From Eubacterium ventriosum (GTDB taxonomy: Bacteria; Bacillota; Clostridia; Lachnospirales; Lachnospiraceae), in NCBI RefSeq assembly GCF_025150745.1, contig NZ_CP102282.1:248001-312000 (forward strand): 64,000 nt of DNA, in the 5' to 3' direction. Below the pieces are notes generated by a model that saw only the letters and a program-made list of their open reading frames with translations, ran no database searches and had not been told where the DNA came from. Shown here piece by piece: positions 26,421 to 36,595 of the stretch. Numbering within the stretch: the first letter of the stretch is position 1; each line of letters starts with the position of its first letter. The translations under genes and the position numbers were made by a program.

Positions 26421-28442
26421 TTACTTATGATATATTACTGAACTATTAGCTTTTACGGTTACTGTTACAATATTGTTTTCCTGAACCACTTTTACTCTGC
26501 CACAGTTATAGAACTCTCTTGATGTTTCAATTAATCGTTCAAAGCTTTCACCATCTTCCACACCCAATGTCCAAGTTGGAATTGAAACTGTTTTGTCTGT
26601 ATCTGATGTATTAATTAACACAAAAGCTGCATTGTCCATATCAAAACGTCCATAGCACAGCAAATCTCTCTGCTCAACTAATGGCTTGTAAGAACCTGTT
26701 TTAAAAACTTTGTGCTGTCTGTGAATTGCAATTGTCTCACGGTAAAATTCCAAAATTTCAAAGTTTTCGTGTCCCCAAGGATAAGTTCGTCTATTGTCCG
26801 GGTCCGTCCAACCACAAACACCTGCCTCGTCACCATAGTAAAGTGTTGGTGCTCCCGGCAATGTCATCTGCATTACAACACCCTGTTTAAAAATAGCTTC
26901 ATCAATATCCTGACTTGCTGCCGCTGTTCCTGCTGTCCCCACACGACCAACCATACGGTTAGTTCTTGTAAGAAATCTTGAATGGTCGTGATTTGACAAC
27001 TCATTCATTGCCACCAACAATGACTGATTCTGCATTCTTGACATCTGATACTGCATTGTAAGCTTAAAAGTTCCCGCATCGCCACGCATTCCCGGATTAG
27101 AATTGTCGGAATGCTTATCAACACCTGTTAAAAACCATGTTACCGGATCCATAAAGCCATCATAGTTCATAATAGTATCCCACTGGTCGCCCTGAAGCCA
27201 TGAATTAGCATCTCCATAATGCTCTGCCAAAATAATAGCTTCCGGATTGGCTTCCTTAACTGCCTTACGAAATTTCTTCCAAAACTCATGGTTAAACTCC
27301 TGACTGTGACCTAAATCTGCCGCCACATCAATTCTCCAACCATCTACATTGTAAGGTGGACTAACCCACTTCTTACCAACTTCAATAATATAATCGCAAA
27401 GCTCTTTACTACCTTCATAATTTAGTTTTGGCAAAGTATCAAAGCCCCACCAGCCTTCAAAAGAGTTATTGTCAGGCCATCTGTCTTCAAGAAACTTAAA
27501 ATATAAATTGTACGGACTATCCTTTGAAATATAAGCACCGGATTTATAATTTTTATTCTTTGTATAAAACTTCTCTTTGTCCATCCACTTATTAAAAGAG
27601 CCACAATGATTAAAAACACCATCAATAATTATTTTAATTCCATGGGCGTGAGCCTTTTCAACCAATTCAACAAACAACTTATTACTTGCTTCAAGATTTG
27701 CAAGGTCAGTTGTTCTAACCTTATAGCGCTGAGCGTGCTCATTATTATTGTCACCGTCCTCTAATAACTTACCGTTATCATTAACAATCTTTCCAAAATG
27801 AGGATCAATATAATCATAATCCTGTGTATCATATTTATGGTTAGATGGAGAAACAAAAATAGGGTTAAAATAAATAACTTCAACACCTAATTTTTCAAGA
27901 TATTCAAGCTTATCAATAACCCCCTGCAAATCTCCGCCATAAAACTGTCTTGTTCCATCAACAGCAGGAGGCTCCATCCAATTCTCAACCTTTGAAACTC
28001 CACGACCAATATAGGCATATTCATTAGTCATTACATCATTAGACTTATCGCCATTATTAAATCTGTCCACCATAATCTGATACATTACAGCGCCCTTAGC
28101 CCAATCAGGTGTTTTAAATCCCGGTGTAAACTCAAACTCCCATTCTTCAGAAAAATGTTCACTTGCACCGAAAACATTATAGTATAACTGGTATTGACCA
28201 ACCGTTCTAAAATGGTACTTTATCATTTTAGTTCCAAGAGCCAGATTAATTGCATAATAATCGAATCTGCCCTTTGTATCCATGTGTGACATCCTCATCT
28301 CATAACCATCTATTGCCATAAAAGCCTGATTTACTACCCCTATTGTAGTTCTGAGAATAAATGTATATGTATCTGATTTTTCATTATATTTGCAAAACTG
28401 ACTAGAGCCATCGTGAAAAAGTGCTTCCTTTTGCTGTTCCAT
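26421..28442 (-). CDS. GH13 alpha-glucan hydrolase (neopullulanase/cyclomaltodextrinase type)
   Basis: This 673-residue enzyme has no signal peptide. An N-terminal beta domain (about 1-120) precedes the GH13 barrel: IIDGVFNHCG, the nucleophile Asp in GWRIDVA, the acid Glu in IILAEHYGDA and the third Asp in LSNHDHSRF. A C-terminal beta domain closes it. It probably degrades maltodextrins or cyclodextrins that reach the cytoplasm, in keeping with the glycogen genes glgCD in this window. The gene stands alone. The exact subfamily is uncertain. Confidence 0.92.
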   Translation of the reverse strand: MEQQKEALFHDGSSQFCKYNEKSDTYTFILRTTIGVVNQAFMAIDGYEMRMSHMDTKGRFDYYAINLALGTKMIKYHFRTVGQYQLYYNVFGASEHFSEEWEFEFTPGFKTPDWAKGAVMYQIMVDRFNNGDKSNDVMTNEYAYIGRGVSKVENWMEPPAVDGTRQFYGGDLQGVIDKLEYLEKLGVEVIYFNPIFVSPSNHKYDTQDYDYIDPHFGKIVNDNGKLLEDGDNNNEHAQRYKVRTTDLANLEASNKLFVELVEKAHAHGIKIIIDGVFNHCGSFNKWMDKEKFYTKNKNYKSGAYISKDSPYNLYFKFLEDRWPDNNSFEGWWGFDTLPKLNYEGSKELCDYIIEVGKKWVSPPYNVDGWRIDVAADLGHSQEFNHEFWKKFRKAVKEANPEAIILAEHYGDANSWLQGDQWDTIMNYDGFMDPVTWFLTGVDKHSDNSNPGMRGDAGTFKLTMQYQMSRMQNQSLLVAMNELSNHDHSRFLTRTNRMVGRVGTAGTAAASQDIDEAIFKQGVVMQMTLPGAPTLYYGDEAGVCGWTDPDNRRTYPWGHENFEILEFYRETIAIHRQHKVFKTGSYKPLVEQRDLLCYGRFDMDNAAFVLINTSDTDKTVSIPTWTLGVEDGESFERLIETSREFYNCGRVKVVQENNIVTVTVKANSSVIYHK

Positions 28443-28497
28443 TTTTATAATCCCTTCTTCTAAAATTTCCGGTTTTCATACAACAGATTTCCCATTG

Positions 28498-28548
28498 TAC
28501 AAAATAGTTGCAACAAAATAATAATAAAGTTCTGTTGCAACTATTTAA
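28498..28548 (-). terminator. Terminator of the tilS-hpt-ftsH genes
   Basis: A 14-bp stem (AAATAGTTGCAACA and its complement) around an A/T loop is followed by TTTTG on the minus strand. Confidence 0.75.
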
Positions 28549-28558
28549 CATTAAAATT

Positions 28559-30427
28559 TTATACTGTTTCCTCGTTTGTTAAAGAGTCGGCCTGATTATT
28601 ATCAGCGTCAAATAGACTTTCAAATTCTTCACGGCCAATCTTTTCTTTTTCCATTAACAATGCTGCACTTGCATGCAACTGTTCCATATGGTCTTCAATA
28701 ATCTTCTTAGCCTTTTTATAACATGTATCAACAATTTCCCTAACTTCCTCGTCAATAACTGAAGCTGTATTCTCGCCATACCCCTTTGAATGAGCCAAAT
28801 CCCTACCGATAAATACATCATCAGATTCATCATCATAATTAATAAGACCAAGCTTATCTGAAAATCCATATTTTGTAACCATTGACTTAGCTGTAGCTGT
28901 TGCCTGCTTAATATCCTGTGACGCACCTGTTGTAATGTCGTCAAGAATAAGTTCTTCGGCTATACGTCCACCAAGGTCAACCATAATCTCCTGTAACATT
29001 TTGCCTTTTGTAAGGAACATTTCATCCTTACCAGGCAAAGGCATAGTATAACCTGCTGCACCTGCTCCTGTTGGAATAACCGAAACAGTGTGAACCGGTC
29101 CAACATCAGGAAGAACATGGAATAAAATCGCATGACCTGATTCGTGATATGCTGTAATACGCTTTTCTTTTTCCGAAATAATTCTGCTCTTCTTCTCTTT
29201 ACCGATGCCAACCTTAATCATTGCCTGATTAATTTCGGCCTGTGTAAGAAAATGCTTTCCTGCTTTTGCTGCAAGAATAGAAGCCTCATTAAGTAAGTTT
29301 TCAAGGTCTGCACCTGTGAAACCTGACGTAATTCTTGCAATCTGTTCAAGATCAACATCATCACCGATAGGCTTATTCTTAGCATGCACTTCAAGAATCT
29401 CTTTTCTGCCCTTAACATCAGGTCTTCCAACAAGAACCTTTCTATCAAAACGTCCCGGTCTTAAAATAGCCGGATCCAAAATATCTACACGGTTGGTTGC
29501 TGCCATAACGATAATACCCTCGTTAACACCAAAACCATCCATTTCTACAAGCATCTGGTTAAGAGTCTGCTCACGTTCATCGTGACCACCTCCCATACCT
29601 GTTCCTCTTCGTCTTGCAACTGCATCAATTTCGTCAATGAAAATAATACATGGTGCGTTCTTCTTTGCTTCCGCAAAAAGGTCTCTAACTCTTGATGCAC
29701 CTACACCAACAAACATTTCAACGAAATCTGAACCTGAAATAGTAAAAAACGGAACTCCTGCTTCGCCTGCTGTAGCCTTGGCAAGAAGAGTTTTACCTGT
29801 TCCCGGAGGTCCCTCTAAAAGTATTCCCTTTGGGATTCTTGCCCCAAGCATAATATACTTATTAGGATTCTTTAAGAAATCAACAATTTCCTCAAGTTCT
29901 TCTTTTTCTTCCTTAAGACCTGCAACCTTGCTAAAGTCCATATTCTTAACTTCTACAACCATTTTGGCTCTGCTTTTTCCAAAATTAGCCATCTTGGAAT
30001 TTCCGCCTGCCGCATTGGCATTCATCATCATAATAACAACTACTATAACCACACCCATAAGAAGCATAGGCAAAATATTTGTAAGGAAAACACTGTCTCT
30101 TCTTACATCTGCAATGCCTGGCTGTATATTCTGATTAGTCTTGTCATTAATATCTTTAATATCACTAATTACCTGATTAACATCTGTAATGTATACATAC
30201 TTAGTTGAGCCATCCTGAAGTTTTACAGTAACCTTTCCTGTAGGCACTTCCTTATTCTGGCTAATATTAAGCTGTGTAACTTTTCCATTCTGCAAATCGT
30301 TTAACAAATCATTATATTTATAGTTATTTGATTTAAGTCCTGAACCTGCATAATAAAGCATAACTATAATAATAATTGCCATCCCTATAAAATAAATTCT
30401 TGTAAAATTACTTCTTTTATTGTTCAA
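28559..30427 (-). CDS. ftsH: ATP-dependent zinc metalloprotease FtsH
   Basis: This 622-residue membrane-anchored AAA+ protease degrades membrane and regulatory proteins. Helix 1 ([18 protein letters not shown]) and helix 2 ([19 protein letters not shown]) flank an outside domain. The AAA domain shows [18 protein letters not shown] and RPGRFDRK, and the protease has the zinc motif HESGH. Translation starts at a TTG with AGGAGGA 6 bases upstream; an ATG five bases earlier is out of frame and stops at once. Its place after hpt matches the Bacillus order. Confidence 0.98.
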   Translation of the reverse strand: MNNKRSNFTRIYFIGMAIIIIVMLYYAGSGLKSNNYKYNDLLNDLQNGKVTQLNISQNKEVPTGKVTVKLQDGSTKYVYITDVNQVISDIKDINDKTNQNIQPGIADVRRDSVFLTNILPMLLMGVVIVVVIMMMNANAAGGNSKMANFGKSRAKMVVEVKNMDFSKVAGLKEEKEELEEIVDFLKNPNKYIMLGARIPKGILLEGPPGTGKTLLAKATAGEAGVPFFTISGSDFVEMFVGVGASRVRDLFAEAKKNAPCIIFIDEIDAVARRRGTGMGGGHDEREQTLNQMLVEMDGFGVNEGIIVMAATNRVDILDPAILRPGRFDRKVLVGRPDVKGRKEILEVHAKNKPIGDDVDLEQIARITSGFTGADLENLLNEASILAAKAGKHFLTQAEINQAMIKVGIGKEKKSRIISEKEKRITAYHESGHAILFHVLPDVGPVHTVSVIPTGAGAAGYTMPLPGKDEMFLTKGKMLQEIMVDLGGRIAEELILDDITTGASQDIKQATATAKSMVTKYGFSDKLGLINYDDESDDVFIGRDLAHSKGYGENTASVIDEEVREIVDTCYKKAKKIIEDHMEQLHASAALLMEKEKIGREEFESLFDADNNQADSLTNEETV

Positions 30428-30525
30428 TTCATTCCTCCTATCTGGAATTTTTCAAGTCTGTGTAACTTATCTTTAATGTTCAATTGTATCCGATCCTATT
30501 TTTAAACCGATAATTTTATTAAGTT

Positions 30526-31050
30526 TTATTGCTCAATAACTCCAATATATGGTAAATCTCTGTAACTCTGGTCGTAATCCAAACCATAGCCCACTACGAA
30601 TTTGTCTTCAATTTCAAATCCAACATAGTCAACTGTAACATCGTCAACCTCTCTTCTGTCCGGCTTGTCAAGAAGTGTTGTAATCTTAAGGCTTGCCGGT
30701 TTTCTTTCCTTAAGCATTGGAATAAGACGGCTTAAAGTATTTCCTGAGTCAATAATATCCTCAACAACAATAACATCAAGTCCTTCAATGTCATCATCCA
30801 AATCTTTCTTAATCTTTATTGTTCCTGAACTAACTGTTCCGCTTCCATAGCTTGAAACACTCATAAAATCAAGTGTTACAGGAATAGTAATTCTCTTTGC
30901 CAATTCACATGTATAAAAAACACTGCCTTTAAGAATACAAATCAAACGTACTTCTTTTCCTGCATAATCCTTACTAATCTGTTCTGCAATTTCACATACT
31001 CTTTTATTAATTTCTTCTTCGCTAATCATAACACTAATCTTTGTATTCAT
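30526..31050 (-). CDS. hpt: Hypoxanthine phosphoribosyltransferase
   Basis: This 174-residue purine-salvage enzyme transfers phosphoribose from PRPP to hypoxanthine or guanine. It shows the PRPP loop VIVVEDIIDSGNTL and the flexible-loop part SVSSYGSGT. It begins 40 bases after tilS and precedes ftsH, the order conserved in Firmicutes. AAGGAG sets the start. Confidence 0.97.
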   Translation of the reverse strand: MNTKISVMISEEEINKRVCEIAEQISKDYAGKEVRLICILKGSVFYTCELAKRITIPVTLDFMSVSSYGSGTVSSGTIKIKKDLDDDIEGLDVIVVEDIIDSGNTLSRLIPMLKERKPASLKITTLLDKPDRREVDDVTVDYVGFEIEDKFVVGYGLDYDQSYRDLPYIGVIEQ

Positions 31051-31090
31051 AATAAACTCCTTATCATATGTTATTTTAGGTTTTTAATTC

Positions 31091-32599
31091 CTAATCTTCT
31101 TCAATATAATCTGCTCTTAAAATATTCTTTGTAGTTTCAGTAACCTTGTAATAAGCACTTATTCTATATCCGATTACCCAAACCACATGACTTCCATCAG
31201 CCAGCAAAAGAATCTCATCCCTTTGCGCCTTTGGAATTTTCTCATTAATAAAATAATCCTTCAGCTTCTTTCTGCCTCCGTTTTCATCAACTGTTATAAA
31301 ATCACCTGGTCTGCGAGTTCTAACAGTCAATTGTTTTATTTTATCATAATCAAACCATTTCGTATACAATAATTCCTGAATATTTTCAGAAGAAAAACTA
31401 TTATTTTCAATGGTTATTGTTACATTTTCAGTATTATGAATCTTACCATTCTTTAACAAACACTGTTCCATTGTTTTTTCCTGATTCGATTCATCACTTT
31501 TCTTTTTTATTGATATTCCGTGATAAAGTCTTGTTGCCACAAGATTGTATGGCAAATCAACTGTTTTGGACACATTCATATCTTTCAACCCCACAACCAA
31601 AAGCACGTGTTTCCTTGTAATATCCTTTAGCTTTCCTGCTCCATTCTCAATCATCTTTCTTACAACCTGATTCAAAACTGCCGGGTGAAGGTTAAATGCC
31701 TTCTCATCCAAAACTTCATCCTTAACATATCTGTTATATTCCTCAGCTGCCTGCCTATTTAAATAATCCCAAATTTCATTTAAATTTTCTGCAGCGTTTA
31801 CAATATTATACTCAGCTTTTTTATTTATATTATTTTTTATATAAGGCAAAAGCTCCAAACGTATCTTATTACGGCTGTATTCTGTTTCTTTGTTGGTTGC
31901 ATCACTGCAATATGAAATATTTTTAGATTTCAAATAATGCTCAATCTCCTGTCTTGTACAACACAAGAGAGGACGCACAATCATATCTCTTCTAACCGGG
32001 ATTCCCGTAAGTCCCTTTATGCCTGTTCCCCTAAAAAGATTAAACAGCACGGTTTCGCTGTTATCATTTAAGTTGTGGGCAACGGCAATTTTGATATTGT
32101 TGTAACTGTTTTTTCTTTCTTTTGGGTCATTTTTCTTAATGCCATCTTCTTTTGCTGAGTTTTCCTTATTCTCTTTTAAGCTTAGTTTTCGGCTTTCATC
32201 TGGTTTTTTAGTCTGATTCTTAGCTTGTTTTTTTTCTTTAATTTTTACTTCTATGGCTCGTTCAAAAAAAGCCTTATATCTTGCCTGACGGCCTGCCTCT
32301 TCCTCCGTCATACCTGTCTGCTTAACCATAAGTGGAACATCTGCATCAATCTGCTTAAAATCCACATTCAGCTTTCTACACACATCTTTTACGTAATCAG
32401 CATCGTGCTGAGCCTGTTTTCCTCTAATGTGATGATTAATATGCACCACATAAAGAGTCAGATTCATTTCACTGCTAATGTCTTTTAGAAGATAAAGCAT
32501 ACAAATGGAATCAGCGCCTCCGGAAACCCCCAGTATGACGCTGTCTCCATATTGTAATATTTTATTTTTATTTATAAAATTCAATACCTTATTTTTCAT
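31091..32599 (-). CDS. tilS: tRNA(Ile)-lysidine synthetase with Lys-rich insertion
   Basis: This 502-residue essential enzyme converts C34 of tRNA-Ile(CAU) to lysidine. The N-terminal PP-loop SGGADS (26-31) and VVHINHHIRG are clear, and the C-terminal substrate-binding domain (TRRPGD, KLKDYFINEKIP) is present. Between GRQARYKAFFE and AVAHNLNDN, residues 118-167 form an unusual Lys/Glu/Asn-rich insertion not needed in other TilS proteins. It lies between spoIIE and hpt as in Bacillus. Confidence 0.96.
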   Translation of the reverse strand: MKNKVLNFINKNKILQYGDSVILGVSGGADSICMLYLLKDISSEMNLTLYVVHINHHIRGKQAQHDADYVKDVCRKLNVDFKQIDADVPLMVKQTGMTEEEAGRQARYKAFFERAIEVKIKEKKQAKNQTKKPDESRKLSLKENKENSAKEDGIKKNDPKERKNSYNNIKIAVAHNLNDNSETVLFNLFRGTGIKGLTGIPVRRDMIVRPLLCCTRQEIEHYLKSKNISYCSDATNKETEYSRNKIRLELLPYIKNNINKKAEYNIVNAAENLNEIWDYLNRQAAEEYNRYVKDEVLDEKAFNLHPAVLNQVVRKMIENGAGKLKDITRKHVLLVVGLKDMNVSKTVDLPYNLVATRLYHGISIKKKSDESNQEKTMEQCLLKNGKIHNTENVTITIENNSFSSENIQELLYTKWFDYDKIKQLTVRTRRPGDFITVDENGGRKKLKDYFINEKIPKAQRDEILLLADGSHVVWVIGYRISAYYKVTETTKNILRADYIEED

Positions 32600-32656
32600 A
32601 TTTTTGTTACACCTTTAACGACCATACGTGTTTTTTGTTATTTTATCATATTTGTA

Positions 32657-34360
32657 CTAATTTTCCCATATCCCGGTGCACAAAACTGTCATATCATCTT
32701 TTGGAATTCCTTTTGACATTTGCAAAGCTCTGTTCATAATCTCCAGTGCCATTTCCCTTGGACTGGCAGTTTTAATATCCATAATTATCCTTCCCATTGC
32801 CTCCTCTCTGTCGGTACACTCAAGGGAATCTACTATTCCGTCGGAAATCATTATAATAAAATCCCCGGCATAAAGTTTTTTCGTAATGGTTTCCATATCA
32901 ACCTGTTCAAAAATCCCCATTGGCAGGGATGTTGACTTAATGCATTCCACCCAGCCACCTCTTTTTATATATGTGCATGCAGCTCCCATTTTCAGGAACT
33001 GGCACGTGCCGGAATATCTGTCAAACAATGCCATATCGACTGCCGCCGGCTCCTGCCACTGATTTCCCGTAAGCAAAACTGAGTTAATTAGCTTTAATGC
33101 TGTCTGCTCCGTAAAACCACTTTCCAAAAGTTGCTCCAGCAAATCAATTACAACTTCGCTGTAGGCCTCCGCCCTTGGGCCTGAGCCCATTCCATCGCAT
33201 ATGCTCATAAAAGTTGCACCGCTGTCCAGCTCCATATACGTATAATTGTCACCTGACATTTCCTGATTCTGCTTCACCTTCTTTACACTTCCACTTGCCG
33301 TAGAGAAATTAACTTGTTCCAAAAAAAGATATTCATTAAAATAATTCATTAGCTGACTATTTTCCTTTACGGAAAATCTCATTGGCTGGCCTATTACATT
33401 AGAAATTATTTTACACATTGCATCTGTTGTAACTTTTGCCCTTTTCTTTTTTCTTGCCACAATGTGAATTTCCAATTTTCCCTTACTGTTCTCCGAAATA
33501 GAAACTCTTCTTGCAATAATTTTTTCGTCCCTTAACCTCCTTTTTAAATAATTTTCCATACCAAACAGATTTCTTTTTTCCTGTGAAACAGGCTTGGTAT
33601 AGTATTCAATAATGTCTGCCATTTCATTAAGCTGAATTGCCATTGCCTCCCTTGTTTCCAGCATTTTATTGTACCAAAGATAGTTAAGCTTCGCCCTTTC
33701 CAAATATTGAATCTGCCCATTTGCACAGCCCTTGCACATATTTTCATTGATATCAAACTCCACCGCTGCATCCATAAGTCCCTGGTCGTCCTCCTCAATG
33801 CCTGACATATTTTGGATTTTTATTGCCAAATCCTTAAAAGCTTTAGATGTTTGCATCATTTTTTCATTCCTTATAATTTGCTGATGCCTAAGTCTTGAAT
33901 AGTAATTTTTTCTGCCCTGTATATGCCACATAAAGTTTTTGATTAGTACTGAAAAAATTACTGTGGTAGACCATGTTAGCAGAACAATGGGAATCAGGGC
34001 ATACAGCTCTTCTTTTATCATTCCATTCATAAACCAGTCCATGGCTTCCATTATTCCTCCAATTAGTGTTGTTATAAAGGCTACCGTAAACGGATTGTAT
34101 TTTTCGCTAACTCTTTTATATTGCACAAGAAAAAGTCCTGTGGCACCAAGCATCCAGCCGTATTTTACTGCACACAATACCCCCTCGTTTTGTAAAATCA
34201 CATAAATCATTACCGGCCATCCTAACACCGCAAGCCCTTTTACGTTACACATTGCGCCATACCAACTTTGAACTAACGGATAGTATCCAAGCATTGGAAT
34301 CATACAGACTCCAACCGCAATCATTAGTAGCACTATCGGTTTTGCTACTTTTTGTTTCAT
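32657..34360 (-). CDS. spoIIE: Stage II sporulation protein E (PP2C-type phosphatase), short form
   Basis: This 567-residue membrane phosphatase dephosphorylates SpoIIAA and so activates sigma-F in the forespore. About five N-terminal helices (residues 8-150) replace the ten of B. subtilis SpoIIE, and the protein is much shorter than its 827-residue homologue. A central regulatory region leads to the PP2C domain with SICDGMGSGPRA, AACTYIKRGG and MISDGIVDSL. The start at 34360 follows AGGAGG. The location between divIC and tilS is conserved. Confidence 0.93.
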   Translation of the reverse strand: MKQKVAKPIVLLMIAVGVCMIPMLGYYPLVQSWYGAMCNVKGLAVLGWPVMIYVILQNEGVLCAVKYGWMLGATGLFLVQYKRVSEKYNPFTVAFITTLIGGIMEAMDWFMNGMIKEELYALIPIVLLTWSTTVIFSVLIKNFMWHIQGRKNYYSRLRHQQIIRNEKMMQTSKAFKDLAIKIQNMSGIEEDDQGLMDAAVEFDINENMCKGCANGQIQYLERAKLNYLWYNKMLETREAMAIQLNEMADIIEYYTKPVSQEKRNLFGMENYLKRRLRDEKIIARRVSISENSKGKLEIHIVARKKKRAKVTTDAMCKIISNVIGQPMRFSVKENSQLMNYFNEYLFLEQVNFSTASGSVKKVKQNQEMSGDNYTYMELDSGATFMSICDGMGSGPRAEAYSEVVIDLLEQLLESGFTEQTALKLINSVLLTGNQWQEPAAVDMALFDRYSGTCQFLKMGAACTYIKRGGWVECIKSTSLPMGIFEQVDMETITKKLYAGDFIIMISDGIVDSLECTDREEAMGRIIMDIKTASPREMALEIMNRALQMSKGIPKDDMTVLCTGIWEN

Positions 34361-34457
34361 AATCCCTCCTTGCAAAAATTTAGTTTCCCGACTAGTATAA
34401 ACACCCTTTCCTAATTTTTTTGTCAAAACAATGTATGAAAAGCCTTAGAAATTTCGA

Positions 34458-34493
34458 CAAAAAAGCACCTATACTATTTCTAGTATGGTGCCA
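34458..34493 (-). terminator. Terminator after divIC
   Basis: GGCACCATACTA and TAGTATAGGTGC form a stem around a GAAA loop, followed by TTTTTTG on the minus strand. spoIIE is therefore transcribed separately. Confidence 0.85.
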
Positions 34494-34616
34494 TTAATTT
34501 TAGAGGAATTTAACTTTTAAGTTTAATCTCTTGTCCTGTTTTAATTTTTTTCTTCTAACATTTTTTAATTTTCAGATTAGATTTTCGAATTTAATTTTTA
34601 ATTTGAATTGGATTTT

Positions 34617-34943
34617 TTAGTCTTCCGGCTTAAAGATTACTTCATCAGGATATAACAATCCTAGCTTTCTTGCCATTTCTTCCAAATATTCGTCTGTATG
34701 TACGTACTGTTCCTTATCCTTAAGGTTCTCAGATATTTGCAATTCCTGCTGATACTGTTGTGCAAGCTTACTTTCCTGCTCTTTAAGCTTCTTTAAGTTA
34801 CTATTTTTTTGTACCATCTGTATTCCCATAACAATACAAAAGGCAAAAACAACAAAAGATATTCCAACTATCATTCGTCTGTTTCTTATTCTTCGCTGAC
34901 GAATCTCATTTAACCTTCCTGCCGCTCTTTTGTTTTCTTCCAT
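34617..34943 (-). CDS. divIC: DivIC/FtsB-like septum formation initiator
   Basis: This 108-residue bitopic protein has a basic cytoplasmic start, one membrane helix (MIVGISFVVFAFCIVMGIQM), a coiled coil (NSNLKKLKEQESKLAQQYQQ) and the end YLEEMARKLGLLYPDEVIF typical of the DivIC/FtsB domain. It bridges FtsL and other divisome proteins. It is the last gene of the rqcP-yabP-yabQ-divIC group. Confidence 0.92.
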   Translation of the reverse strand: MEENKRAAGRLNEIRQRRIRNRRMIVGISFVVFAFCIVMGIQMVQKNSNLKKLKEQESKLAQQYQQELQISENLKDKEQYVHTDEYLEEMARKLGLLYPDEVIFKPED

Positions 34944-34974
34944 TACTTCACCCTATTTCTATCTATTTTTTTGC

Positions 34975-35490
34975 TTAAACTTTCAGTCTTTGTCCTGTTT
35001 TCTTCTGACTTTTGCTCTTTTTATATGTTAATTCTTTCTGACGTTTATCCGTCTTTTTATTTTTTGTATTTTTATTTGTATGACTGTTTTTTCTGCTTTT
35101 ATGTTTTGTCAGAATACTCTTACTTTTTATAGTAATCACTTTTTTTAGTTTTTTCAACGGTTTTAACAATGTCTTCATAATTTTTGTCAAAATCACTGCA
35201 CATTTTTCAACAACTCTCTTTCCCACAAGCCACTCAAACAATGCCATTGTTCCAAGAACGGCTATCACTCCATAATATCTTGGTCTTCCGTAGTTGTACT
35301 TAAAAAATATTTGAAATATAAAAAGTGCCGCCACTGTCCAAAAGATAACATCTTCTACAATAACCCTAATTATGGAGGCTCTAAAAACTCTCCTAAATAT
35401 TCTTATGGCATCATAGCAAACCATAAGAACAAGTCCGCCATATGCACACATCGCAAGAACAAGAAGTTCCTCATTTATTGCAGGACTCAT
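34975..35490 (-). CDS. yabQ: Spore cortex protein YabQ
   Basis: This 171-residue membrane protein has about four helices in its first 95 residues and a strongly basic tail rich in Lys, Ser and Thr. YabQ is required for spore cortex formation. The identification rests on the position after yabP and the opening MSPAINEELLVLAMCAYGGL. Its ATG overlaps the yabP stop by one base. Confidence 0.85.
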   Translation of the reverse strand: MSPAINEELLVLAMCAYGGLVLMVCYDAIRIFRRVFRASIIRVIVEDVIFWTVAALFIFQIFFKYNYGRPRYYGVIAVLGTMALFEWLVGKRVVEKCAVILTKIMKTLLKPLKKLKKVITIKSKSILTKHKSRKNSHTNKNTKNKKTDKRQKELTYKKSKSQKKTGQRLKV

Positions 35491-35810
35491 TAACTAAACA
35501 TCCTCTTCAAAACCGACTTACCTTTTTCACCATAGTTCTTTATCTGAGAATAAATAACGCTATTCACACTACCATCAATATCAGCCTCTCCTTTTTCGAT
35601 GCTAAGTCTGGTAATTTTCAAGTCCGCTCCTTTAATAACCAACATTCCCATAGATGATTCCAGCACTATCTGTGTGGTATCAAATTCAACAACGTCCTCT
35701 ATTCCTGTTAAGTTTGTTCTCTTTCTGTTGTCCAAAACCAGCTTATGTGGTTTAGTTATTTGATTTTGCTTTGAACCTAAATTCTGTTTTGAACCTAAAC
35801 TTTGTTCCAT
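35490..35810 (-). CDS. yabP: Sporulation protein YabP
   Basis: This 106-residue protein contains the YabP/YqfC fold segments KLVLDNRKRTNLTGIEDVVEF and GADLKITRLSIEKGE. It acts in spore coat/cortex morphogenesis with YabQ. The N-terminus holds a small in-frame duplication (LGSKQN twice). Confidence 0.93.
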   Translation of the reverse strand: MEQSLGSKQNLGSKQNQITKPHKLVLDNRKRTNLTGIEDVVEFDTTQIVLESSMGMLVIKGADLKITRLSIEKGEADIDGSVNSVIYSQIKNYGEKGKSVLKRMFS

Positions 35811-35881
35811 ACAATCCTACCTTATCCTTTTATAGGACAGTATATTCTTAAAGTTGCTGAATTATGTAAAAATATTCTATA

Positions 35882-36124
35882 TCAGCTTAAATCTTTGTAC
35901 ATTTCTGTGGCATTTTCTTTCTTAACTGTTTCATTAAGGTTTAGAACCTGAACCTTAACTGTTCTCTGACCAAACTGAATCTGTATAATGTCGTTAACTT
36001 TTACATCATAAGATGCCTTTACAACCCTGTCGTTTACAAGAACCCTGCCTGCATCACATGCTTCGTTGGCAACAGTTCTTCTTTTTATAATTCTTGAAAC
36101 CTTTAAAAATTTGTCAATTCTCAT
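35882..36124 (-). CDS. rqcP: S4-domain RNA-binding protein RqcP (YabO)
   Basis: This 80-residue protein is an S4 domain (MRIDKFLKVSRIIKRRTVAN then AGRVLVNDRVVK). RqcP binds stalled 50S subunits during ribosome quality control with RqcH. GGAGG lies 5 bases before the ATG at 36124, so this start is preferred to the ATG at 36136. It heads the yabP-yabQ-divIC group. Any promoter must lie within or beyond the 96-bp repeat array, because hup ends in its own terminator. Confidence 0.93.
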   Translation of the reverse strand: MRIDKFLKVSRIIKRRTVANEACDAGRVLVNDRVVKASYDVKVNDIIQIQFGQRTVKVQVLNLNETVKKENATEMYKDLS

Positions 36125-36148
36125 TTTTTCCTCCATTACTTTGTGTGC

Positions 36149-36518
36149 TTTATTTTGTTATACACGGCGAAGCTTCGCTTCACGTATAACACTTCGAATC
36201 CGCTACGCTTCTTCTCAGTGATTATACGGTTGGTTACTACTACTTTTATTTTGTTATACACGACGAAGCTCCGCTTCCCGTATAACACTTCGAATCCGCT
36301 CCGCTTCTTCTCAGTGATTATACGGTTGGTTACTACTACTTTTATTTTGTTATACACGACGAAGCTTCGCTTCCCGCATAACACTTCGAATCCGCTCCGC
36401 TTCTTCTCAGTGATTATACGGTTGGTTACTACTACTTTTATTTTGTTATACACGACGAAGCTTCGCTTCCCGCATAACACTTCGAATCCGCTCCGCTTCT
36501 TCTCAGTGATTATACGGT
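36149..36518. repeat. 96-bp tandem repeat array, nearly four units
   Basis: Units start at 36149, 36245, 36341 and 36437 and differ at few positions. Each contains GTTATACACGACGAAGC, a small GAAGC-TTC-GCTTC hairpin, GTATAACAC and, on the minus strand, CCGTATAATCACTG. The period is a multiple of three, which leaves long frames open on both strands, but these have no start context or family and are judged non-coding. The array fills the space between hup and rqcP. Confidence 0.92.
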
Positions 36519-36519
36519 C

Positions 36520-36581
36520 GCCAAATATACGCATACAGCTTTTCTTATGCAAGCATAAAAAGCTGTATGCGTATATTTGGC
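36520..36581. repeat. Long hairpin closing the 96-bp array
   Basis: Arms of about 29 bases (GCCAAATATACGCATACAGC and its complement) end in a tip reading TATGCAAGCATA. Two extra bases lie in the left arm below the tip. It is followed by CGTCGTGTATAACAAAA, the inverted form of the array's unit start. The hairpin at 46147 has the same tip and bulge on an unrelated stem. Confidence 0.9.
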
Positions 36582-36595
36582 TCGTCGTGTATAAC

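Noticed and set aside
36149-36581. Integron attC sites
   Set aside because: The GTTATAC ends do not fit the GTTRRRY core, no integrase is present and no gene cassettes lie between the units.
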